From the NCBI GenBank assembly GCA_031278075.1, contig JAITLE010000246.1:1-12118 (forward strand): a stretch of DNA of 12,118 nucleotides, in the 5' to 3' direction. Source of the DNA: Bifidobacteriaceae bacterium. GTDB taxonomy: Bacteria; Actinomycetota; Actinomycetes; Actinomycetales; WQXJ01. The first letter of the stretch is position 1. The number at the start of each line of letters is the position of its first letter. The notes beneath the pieces were generated by a model. That model ran no database searches, was not told where the DNA came from, and saw only the letters and a program-made list of their open reading frames with translations. Made by a program: the position numbers and the translations under genes. This document shows positions 6,508 to 12,118 of this stretch, piece after piece.

Positions 6508-7679
6508 TGGCCTCCATCAAAGAGAGCCTGAGCGGCAAACTGCGGCAATACGGCATAATCGGCGCGCTGGTCGTGGTGGTGGTGATTTTTGAGATCATGA
6601 CCAACGGCCGGCTGCTGCTGCCCGACAATGTGGCATCCCTGATCGGCCAGAACGCGTACGTGCTGATCCTGTCGATCGGCATGGTGATGGTGATCATCGC
6701 CGGCCACATCGACCTGTCGGTCGGATCGCAGGTGGCCTTCATCGGCGGGGTCCTGGGCTGGGCCATGTACCACTGGCGCTGGCCGTGGCCCGCGGCTGTG
6801 GCGCTCGCGCTGGCCATCGGCTTGGCGGTGGGCGCTTGGCACGGGTTCTGGGTGGCCTACGTCCGAATCCCGGCGTTCATCGTCACACTCGCCGGCATGT
6901 TGGTGTTCCGTGGGCTCGCGATCGTCATCGCCGGTTTCACCATGGCGGGCTTCCCCGGCGGTTTCGTCAAGATCTCGTCGGGCTCGTTGCCCCACTTCTT
7001 GGGCTACGCGGGGGATTTCGACGGGGTGACCATGATGATCGGCGTGGTGGGCGTGGCCGGAATGGTGTTCGCCCAGATGCGCAGCCGCGCCACCCAAGTC
7101 AAACACGGGATCGCCCCCGAACCGATGGCGGTGGCCGTCATCCGGCTCGCGGTGATATCCGGGCTGGCCCTCTTCCTGACCAGCCTGCTCGCGCGTTCGA
7201 GCGGCGGCACCCCGATCCTGCTCGTGATCGTGGGCGGCCTGATCCTGATCTACAGCTTTGTGCTGAACCGCACAGTCTTCGGCCGTCACGTCTACGCGAT
7301 CGGCGGCAACCTGAACGCCGCGATCCTTTCTGGCATCAACACCGCGCGCACCAACTTCGTGATCTTCCTGCACATGGGCATCCTGTGCGCCATCGCCGCC
7401 GTCGCCGTGGTCTCGCGCGCCGGCGCCGCGACGGCGGTCGCGGGCGCCAACTACGAGTTGGACGCGATCGCCGCCTGCTTCATCGGCGGGACCGCGGTGA
7501 CGGGCGGCATCGGGCGGGTCTCCGGGGCTATGGTCGGCGCGCTGATCATGGGCGTGCTGAACATGGGCCTGTCGATCTGCGGAGTGCCGTCAGCGTGGCA
7601 GCAAGTGGTCAAGGGCCTGGTGCTGCTCGCGGCCGTCGCTTTCGACCTGGTGTCCAAGCGTCGCTCGAAGGTCGCTTGA
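6507..7679 (+). CDS. mmsB: Multiple-monosaccharide ABC importer, permease (MmsB/GguB-like)
   Basis: This 390-residue inner-membrane permease forms the sugar channel with the preceding ATPase. Hydrophobic segments lie near 17-31, 50-67, 76-88, 95-118, 122-143, 173-189, 211-228, 236-253, 284-303 and 339-381, consistent with about ten helices. Family marks are IIAGHIDLSVGS (63-74), the FWVAYVRIPAFIVTLAGML region (114-132) and the ATPase-contact loop GGTAVTGGIGR (327-337). The WHGFWVAY and PAFIVTLAG stretches match the GguB/MmsB type. Its ATG overlaps the ATPase stop as TGATG, with AAGGA 9 bases upstream. It ends the operon: a strong hairpin begins 21 bases after the stop. Confidence 0.94.
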   Translation: MASIKESLSGKLRQYGIIGALVVVVVIFEIMTNGRLLLPDNVASLIGQNAYVLILSIGMVMVIIAGHIDLSVGSQVAFIGGVLGWAMYHWRWPWPAAVALALAIGLAVGAWHGFWVAYVRIPAFIVTLAGMLVFRGLAIVIAGFTMAGFPGGFVKISSGSLPHFLGYAGDFDGVTMMIGVVGVAGMVFAQMRSRATQVKHGIAPEPMAVAVIRLAVISGLALFLTSLLARSSGGTPILLVIVGGLILIYSFVLNRTVFGRHVYAIGGNLNAAILSGINTARTNFVIFLHMGILCAIAAVAVVSRAGAATAVAGANYELDAIAACFIGGTAVTGGIGRVSGAMVGALIMGVLNMGLSICGVPSAWQQVVKGLVLLAAVAFDLVSKRRSKVA

Positions 7680-7699
7680 CGCCGCCCCACCCCAAGATC

Positions 7700-7746
7700 A
7701 CCGGTCGGTCGCGCTCGTCAGCACCATCCGAGCGTGGCTGACCGGT
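7700..7746 (+). terminator. Strong hairpin terminator after the sugar importer operon
   Basis: Bases 7700-7717 pair with 7729-7746 in one unbroken 18-bp stem: 15 Watson-Crick pairs and 3 G-U pairs, with an 11-base loop (7718-7728). The three G-U pairs form only in plus-strand RNA; the opposite strand would have A-C mismatches. That points to selection on the importer transcript. No U tract follows. A second small hairpin (7750-7755 with 7763-7768, 7-base loop) comes right after and may help. Confidence 0.75.
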
Positions 7747-7835
7747 CGGGCTCGCCTCCGGCGCGAGCGGTCGGCGGCGCGCGGTTCGGGGCGTGGCTGG
7801 GCCGGTCGGCATCGTGCGACGTCGGTGGAAGGTGG

Positions 7836-7858
7836 TAGGTTGCCAAAGGCTAGGCAAC
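7836..7858 (+). promoter_or_regulatory. Possible promoter with overlapping inverted repeat before the EF-G2 gene
   Basis: TAGGTT (7836-7841) fits a -10 box, though no good -35 is seen. It overlaps an inverted repeat, GTTGCC (7839-7844) and GGCAAC (7853-7858), with an 8-base centre. Transcription from this box would give a leader of about 54 bases before the start codon at 7902. The repeat could be an operator or the base of a short leader hairpin. Confidence 0.35.
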
Positions 7859-7901
7859 GCCGCCACAACCGAAGACGCGTCACCAAGAGGAAGGGCTTCA
7901 C

Positions 7902-10061
7902 ATGGCCGCAGACAATTCATCCTCCGCCCAGTCCAAGTCGGCTGCGCCCGTGAACGACCCGGGCAAGATCCGCAACGTGGTGTTTGTGGGATCTTCCGGA
8001 GCGGGAAAGACCACCGTGGTGGAGGGGCTGCTGCTGGCGGCCGGCGAGATCGGCCGGGCCGGCTCTGTGGCGGAGGGGACGACTGTCACCGACTACGAGG
8101 ACATCGAACACCGCACCACGCGGTCCGTGGGGTTGGCGCTGGCGCCGCTCTCGTTCGGCGGGGTGAAGATCAACGTCATCGACTCGCCGGGATACGCGGA
8201 CTACCTGGGCGATCTGAGGGCCGCGATCCGTGGCGCCGACGCGGCGGTGTTCGTGATCAGCGCGGTCGACGGCGTCTCGGGCGCCACCCGGCTGTTGTGG
8301 GACGAACTGGCACGCGAACGCATGCCTCGCGCAATCCTCATCACCAAACTGGACAACCCGCGCGCGGATTACGACGCGGTGGCTGAGGAATGCCGAGCCG
8401 CGTTCGGCGACTCCGTCCTCCCCATGATGGTCCCGATTTACAAGTCGGAGGCGGAGATCGGCGCGCTGCTCGACATCCTGACCGGCAAGGTGGTCGACTT
8501 CTCAGGCGGCAAACGCGAGGCGCGCGAGGCCGAAGGCGAAGAGATCGGCAAGATGGAACGCAACCGCGAGGCCTTCATCGAGTCGCTGATCACGGAGTCC
8601 GGCGACGAGGACCTGATGGAGGCGTACCTCGACGGCGGCGAATTGGACGGCGAGGCGCTCAAAGCGGACCTCCAAAAGGCGATGGCGGCGGCCTCGTTCT
8701 TCCCCATCATGCCGATGGCGGCGGCCGGCGGGATCGGCAGCCAGGAATTGCTTTACCTGATCCGTGACGGATTCCCGAGCCCTGTGGTGGCGGAGATCCC
8801 CGAGGTCACGGATGCGTCCGGGAAAGTTGTCGACATCCACTGCGACCCGAAAGGGCCGCTGGTGGCGGAGGTCATCAAGACGACGCAGGATTCATATGTG
8901 GGCCGCATCTCGATCGTCCGCGTCTTTTCGGGCACTTTGCGCGCGGAGTCGCAGGTCCACGTCGAAGGCGTGGGCGCGGGCGCGGCGGACGACGCCGTGC
9001 GCCACTCCTCCAACGAACGTGTCGGCACGCTCACCTCGCCCTTGGGCGCCAAACAACGCCCTGTCCCGTTCGCCGTGGCCGGCGACTTGGCGGCCGTGGC
9101 GCGGCTGGTCGGAGCCGAGACCGGGGACACGCTCTCCGACCCGGCCAAACCGCTGGTGGCGCAGCCGTGGATGGCGCCAGAGCCGATGCTGCCCATCGCC
9201 ATCAAGGCCGCCAACTCCTCCGACGAGGACAAGCTGGGGACTGGTTTGAACCGGCTGGTCAGTGAGGATCCGACGCTGCGGGTGGAGCACAACCAGGAGA
9301 CCCGCCAGACCGTGCTGTGGACCATGGGGGACGCCCACGTGGATGTCACCTTCCAGCGGCTCGCGGACAAATTCGGTGTCAAAGTGGACCGGGTGCCTTA
9401 CCGGGTGCCGCTGCGTGAGACCTTCAGCCAGAAGGTCCAGGCCGAGGGCCGGCACGTCAAGCAGTCCGGCGGCCACGGCCAATACGCCAAATGCCAGGTC
9501 GAGGTGGAGCCGCTGCCGCCCGGGAGCGGATTCGAGTTCTTGGACAAGGTGGTGGGCGGCGCTGTGCCGCGCCAGTTCATCCCGTCCGTGGAGAAGGGTG
9601 TGCGCGCCCAGATGGCGAAGGGCGTGCTGGCCGGGTATCCGGTGGTCGACATCCGCGTCACGTTGTTCGACGGGAAGGCGCACTCGGTCGACTCGTCCGA
9701 CGCGGCGTTCCAGATGGCGGGCTCGGTGGCCCTGCGCGAGGCGGCTCGGAAGGCGGGCGCCATCAGCCTGCTGGAGCCGGTGGTCACGCTGTCGATCCTG
9801 GTGGACGACGAATACGTGGGCGCGGTGATGTCCGATCTGAGTTCCAGGCGGGGCCGTCTGACCGGCAACGAATCCGTCGCGGGCGGCCGGACCATGGTCC
9901 GGGCCGAGGTGCCCCAGTTCGAGGTCACCACCTACGCCACCGATCTCAGGTCGATGTCGCGGGGGACCGGTTCGTTCTCCAGCGAGTATCTGGGCCACGA
10001 GCCGATGCCGCCGCACCGGGCCGAGGCCGTCATCAAGGAGGCGGCCGAGGACAGGCGGTGA
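7902..10061 (+). CDS. fusA2: EF-G-like GTPase of the EF-G2 (FusA2) type
   Basis: This 719-residue protein has the full domain order of elongation factor G but belongs to the actinobacterial EF-G2 group. Its G motifs depart from true EF-G. G1 is GSSGAGKT (30-37). The switch 1 area reads EHRTTRS (69-75) where EF-G has an RGITI-type motif. G3 is DSPGYADY (94-101), with Tyr98 in place of the catalytic His of DTPGHVDF. G4 is TKLD (148-151) rather than NKxD. The domain IV mark SGGHGQYAK and the C-terminal domain are intact. Mycobacterial EF-G2 shares these changes and, as I recall, binds GTP but lacks ribosome-stimulated hydrolysis and cannot replace EF-G, so the role is unknown. It is not next to rpsL, rpsG or tuf, as main fusA genes usually are. 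GAGGAAGG lies 7 bases before the ATG. It appears to be transcribed alone. Confidence 0.92.
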   Translation: MAADNSSSAQSKSAAPVNDPGKIRNVVFVGSSGAGKTTVVEGLLLAAGEIGRAGSVAEGTTVTDYEDIEHRTTRSVGLALAPLSFGGVKINVIDSPGYADYLGDLRAAIRGADAAVFVISAVDGVSGATRLLWDELARERMPRAILITKLDNPRADYDAVAEECRAAFGDSVLPMMVPIYKSEAEIGALLDILTGKVVDFSGGKREAREAEGEEIGKMERNREAFIESLITESGDEDLMEAYLDGGELDGEALKADLQKAMAAASFFPIMPMAAAGGIGSQELLYLIRDGFPSPVVAEIPEVTDASGKVVDIHCDPKGPLVAEVIKTTQDSYVGRISIVRVFSGTLRAESQVHVEGVGAGAADDAVRHSSNERVGTLTSPLGAKQRPVPFAVAGDLAAVARLVGAETGDTLSDPAKPLVAQPWMAPEPMLPIAIKAANSSDEDKLGTGLNRLVSEDPTLRVEHNQETRQTVLWTMGDAHVDVTFQRLADKFGVKVDRVPYRVPLRETFSQKVQAEGRHVKQSGGHGQYAKCQVEVEPLPPGSGFEFLDKVVGGAVPRQFIPSVEKGVRAQMAKGVLAGYPVVDIRVTLFDGKAHSVDSSDAAFQMAGSVALREAARKAGAISLLEPVVTLSILVDDEYVGAVMSDLSSRRGRLTGNESVAGGRTMVRAEVPQFEVTTYATDLRSMSRGTGSFSSEYLGHEPMPPHRAEAVIKEAAEDRR

Positions 10062-10198
10062 CGCTGGCCGCTGACGCGTGACCAGGCCGACGACTGGCCC
10101 GGGCGCCGCGGGCTCGTGTGGCCCGGACGGGGCCGCCGGGGCAAGGTGGTATGAAGGCGGAGAATCGGTCCGGCGACCTCGCGAGCCCAGATAGGTGG
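10062..10198. other. Spacer between the EF-G2 gene and the iron box
   Basis: This 137-bp gap contains short GC-rich inverted repeats, for example 10097-10101 with 10109-10113, and GGCCC at 10120-10124 with GGGCC at 10130-10134. None is long enough or followed by a U tract, so I cannot name a terminator with confidence. No gene is seen. Confidence 0.5.
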
Positions 10199-10217
10199 AT
10201 AGGCGAGCCTAACCTAA
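10199..10217. promoter_or_regulatory. DtxR/IdeR-type iron box over a -10 element
   Basis: ATAGGCGAGCCTAACCTAA matches the DtxR/IdeR consensus TWAGGTTAGSCTAACCTWA at 16 of 19 positions. The right half is perfect; the mismatches are at positions 1, 6 and 7. It lies directly before the start of the CydD-like gene. Within it, TAACCT (10210-10215) is a TANNNT -10 box that would start transcription at about 10221, the A of an ATG. Iron-loaded DtxR or IdeR bound here would cover the promoter, so the genes downstream are predicted to be expressed when iron is scarce. Confidence 0.65.
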
Positions 10218-10220
10218 GTG

Positions 10221-11882
10221 ATGTCACAGCCTTTGGGTAGGCTTGCCGACGTGTTCAAGTATCTGCCGGTCATCGCGCTGGGCTGGGCCCAGGGCATGGC
10301 GCTGGCGGCCTTCTACATCACCGTAGGCGCCGAGGCCGACTCCGTCCTGGCCGGCGGCGCCGAGGCCCTCGGCCTCGGATCGATCATGCTGCTCGCGCTG
10401 TTCGGCCTGGTGGCGGCCCTGGCGGCGTGGGGTGTGCCGTTCCTGGCGGCCCGCGACCAAGCCGCCGACGAGTCCCATGAACGCCGCCGCGTCTTGGCGC
10501 ACGTCTTCAAACTCGGCGTGGCGGAACGCTCCCGCGAGCGCACAGGCGCGATCGTGTCGACGGCGACCGACGGCGTGGAGCGCGCGGCGGCGTATCGCGG
10601 GACCTTCCTCGGCCCGATGATCGGCTCGATGACGGCCCCGATCATCGTCCTGGCGATGATGGCGGTGTGCCTCGACCCGGTGGTGGCCGGTTGGACAGCG
10701 CTCGCGCTCCCCGTCATCCCGGTGGCGCTGGGCGGGTTCCAGGCGGCCTTCCGTGGCGTCTCGCGGCGCTACCGCGAGAACGGGCGGCTGTTCTCGGCCA
10801 AGTTCCTCGACGCGATCCAGGGCTTGCCCACGCTGCGCCTCCTGGGCGCCGAAAAGGACCACGGCCGCCGGCTCGCCGCGGCCGCCGAGGATCTCCGCCG
10901 TCACGTCATGCGGCTCCTCGCCGGCAACCAGTTGATGCTGTTCGCAGTCGACTCCCTCTTCTCGCTGGCGTTCATCGCCTCAGTCGCCGGGTTGACGCTC
11001 TGGCGGATCGGCCAGGGGCACCTCTCGCCCGGCCAGGGGCTCGCGTTGGTGCTGTGCGGGACCCTCCTGCTTGATCCGTTGGACCGGATCGGCCAGTTCT
11101 TCTATATCGGGATGGGCGGCATCGCCTCCGTCAAAGAGATCAACGCCCTGCTCGCAGAACTCCCAGCGGTCAGCGATCCGGCCGACGCGGTTCCGGGCGC
11201 GGCGGCCCCGGCCAGCGACCAAGCCCGCGGCGGGCCGGCTGCGGCCGCGGTCCAGTTCCAAGGTGTCGACTTCGCGTACGGGGACGGGCCCGTCGTCTTG
11301 GACGGGATGGATCTCGAGGTGGCCCAGGGCGAACGGATCGCCCTGGCCGGCCCCTCCGGCGCGGGCAAGACGACCATCGCCGAACTGCTGCAAGGCAATC
11401 TGCGGCCGGACCGCGGGACCATCCGACTGTTCGGCGAGGACGTCGCGACCAGGCCCCTCGCCTGGCAACGGGCTCAACTCGGCGTCCTCGCCCAGCACAC
11501 GTATTTGTTCACGGGCACGCTGCGGGAGAACCTGTTGGTGGCAGATCCAGCGGCCGATGACGTCCGCCTGCGAGACGCTCTCGCCGCCGCCGACCTCGCC
11601 AGCTTCGTGGAGGAGTTGCCGCACGGCCTCGACACCCCCGTCGGCGAACGTGGGCTGGCGCTGTCCGGCGGTCAAACGCAGCGGTTGGGGATCGCTCGCG
11701 CGTTCCTCAAGGACGCGCCTATTCTGCTGCTGGACGAGCCGACCGCCCATGTCGACCTCGCCTCTGAGCGGGCGATCCTCGCCGCGCTGGACCGCCTCGG
11801 GCGGGACAAGACCGTGGTGGCGATCTCGCACCGCCGGGCCACTATCGCCGGCGCCGACCGTGTTGTCGAGGTCCGCCGATGA
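10221..11882 (+). CDS. CydD-like ABC transporter half (membrane domain fused to ATPase), probably iron-regulated
   Basis: This 553-residue protein joins an exporter-type (type IV) membrane domain of about six helices (roughly 15-305) to one ATPase domain. ATPase motifs are Walker A GPSGAGKT (377-384), Q-loop in VLAQHTYLF, signature LSGGQTQ (481-487), Walker B ILLLDE with Glu506, and H-loop His537. The KFLDAIQGLPTLRLLGAE segment is typical of CydD, which with CydC exports thiols for cytochrome bd assembly. The iron box at its start argues instead for an iron role: siderophore importers IrtAB and YbtPQ share this fold and are iron-repressed. I cannot choose between these from sequence. The start may be ATG 10221 or GTG 10218. 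Neither has a ribosome binding site at the right distance, which fits a leaderless message from TAACCT. The stop overlaps the next ATG as ATGA, so a heterodimer partner is likely encoded there. Confidence 0.85.
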   Translation: MSQPLGRLADVFKYLPVIALGWAQGMALAAFYITVGAEADSVLAGGAEALGLGSIMLLALFGLVAALAAWGVPFLAARDQAADESHERRRVLAHVFKLGVAERSRERTGAIVSTATDGVERAAAYRGTFLGPMIGSMTAPIIVLAMMAVCLDPVVAGWTALALPVIPVALGGFQAAFRGVSRRYRENGRLFSAKFLDAIQGLPTLRLLGAEKDHGRRLAAAAEDLRRHVMRLLAGNQLMLFAVDSLFSLAFIASVAGLTLWRIGQGHLSPGQGLALVLCGTLLLDPLDRIGQFFYIGMGGIASVKEINALLAELPAVSDPADAVPGAAAPASDQARGGPAAAAVQFQGVDFAYGDGPVVLDGMDLEVAQGERIALAGPSGAGKTTIAELLQGNLRPDRGTIRLFGEDVATRPLAWQRAQLGVLAQHTYLFTGTLRENLLVADPAADDVRLRDALAAADLASFVEELPHGLDTPVGERGLALSGGQTQRLGIARAFLKDAPILLLDEPTAHVDLASERAILAALDRLGRDKTVVAISHRRATIAGADRVVEVRR

Positions 11883-12118
11883 CCCCGCCGGCCCCGAGTT
11901 CGCCGCCTGCCCCGGATTCGCCGTCGGCCCCGGATTCGCCGTCGGCACCGGATTCGCCGTCGGCCCCGGGTTCGCCGTCGGCCCCGGGTTCGCCGTCGGC
12001 CCCGGGTTCGCCGTCGGCCCTGGGTTCGCCGTCGGCCCCGAACTGCCCGCCCGCGCCGCTCGCGGCGGCGGCTCCGAGCGCCGCGGCGGCCACCGATCCG
12101 GCTGCGCCGCTCTCGGAG
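11879..12118 (+). CDS. N-terminus of the next gene, Pro/Ser-rich repeat region; probable partner ABC half (partial)
   Basis: An ATG at 11879 overlaps the stop of the CydD-like gene (ATGA), with GAGG 7 bases upstream. The frame stays open for 80 codons to the window edge. The visible protein has no domain: residues about 5-58 are tandem copies of a six-residue unit of the form APDSPS or APGSPS, followed by an Ala/Pro-rich stretch with a lone Cys56. CydD-type genes usually sit next to a CydC-like partner, so this is most likely the disordered N-terminal tail of that partner. That identity is inferred from gene order only. Another possibility is that the real partner starts later, off the window. 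Confidence 0.55.
   Translation, partial: MTPPAPSSPPAPDSPSAPDSPSAPDSPSAPGSPSAPGSPSAPGSPSALGSPSAPNCPPAPLAAAAPSAAAATDPAAPLSE
11891..12052 (+). repeat. Tandem 18-bp repeat, seven close copies plus a degenerate copy at each end
   Basis: The unit is GCCCCGGATTCGCCGTCG or its variant with GGT in place of GAT. Seven units run from 11909 to 12034, with single-base changes (GCA for GCC once, CTG for CCG once). More diverged copies lie at 11891-11908 and 12035-12052. The period is six codons, so copy-number change would keep the reading frame. The first three close units carry Asp and the last four carry Gly, suggesting block-wise duplication. Confidence 0.9.

Noticed and set aside
3721..7679. Naming the operon xylFGH
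   Set aside because: The XylFGH group is related, but the binding protein, the ATPase and the WHGFWVAY permease segment look closer to ChvE/MmsAB (GguAB). Substrate is not proven, so a xylose-specific name would overstate it.
7835..7853. Possible second iron box before the EF-G2 gene
   Set aside because: Only about 11 of 19 positions match the DtxR consensus and just one half-site resembles it.
8892..10016. Open frame of 374 codons antisense to the EF-G2 gene
   Set aside because: Same shadow effect; the sense frame is a complete EF-G-like protein.
11891..12052. Possible CRISPR array from regular repeats
   Set aside because: The units are contiguous 18-bp copies with no unique spacers and encode a six-residue period.
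11842..12093. Minus-strand Gly/Ala/Asp/Glu-rich frame of 83 codons
   Set aside because: It is the reverse reading of the 18-bp repeat. The plus-strand frame has a coupled start and a ribosome binding site.

Overview
The window is GC-rich throughout (codons overwhelmingly end in G or C) and carries families typical of Actinomycetota: a ROK repressor, a ChvE/MmsAB-type sugar importer, a second EF-G-like GTPase (EF-G2) and a DtxR/IdeR-like iron box. It looks like chromosomal DNA of a plant-polysaccharide-using actinobacterium. The genus cannot be fixed from the sequence alone. No RNA genes, insertion sequences or CRISPR arrays were seen.

Left part, minus strand (1-3540). Positions 1-1032 hold the N-terminal 344 residues of a secreted family 3 glycoside hydrolase (beta-xylosidase/beta-glucosidase type) that runs off the left edge. 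A 464-bp non-coding stretch follows, with two palindromes on the hydrolase promoter side and a GC-rich hairpin that probably terminates the next operon. That operon reads leftward: a ROK-family repressor whose stop overlaps the start (ATGA) of a lone single-domain sugar-type ABC ATPase with no permease beside it.

Middle, plus strand (3541-7770). Divergent from the ROK gene is a complete multiple-monosaccharide importer operon: a lipoprotein substrate-binding protein (ChvE-like), a 99-bp gap containing a perfect 12-bp-stem hairpin, a double-domain ATPase (MmsA/GguA-like) and a permease (MmsB/GguB-like) that overlaps the ATPase stop by one base. A strong 18-bp hairpin lies just after the permease. 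The ROK/ChvE intergenic region has an inverted repeat covering a -10-like box that would start the ROK transcript at or next to its first codon. The likely scheme is that the secreted GH3 enzyme releases sugars, MmsAB with ChvE imports them, and the ROK protein senses the sugar and controls both divergent units.

Right part, plus strand (7771-12118). An EF-G2-type GTPase with altered G motifs stands alone. Next is a CydD-like ABC transporter half (membrane domain plus ATPase) whose start is abutted by a 16-of-19 match to the DtxR/IdeR iron box, in which a -10-like TAACCT is embedded. The transporter stop overlaps (ATGA) the start of a further gene, probably the partner half, which opens with an 18-bp tandem repeat encoding a Pro/Ser-rich N-terminus and runs off the right edge.
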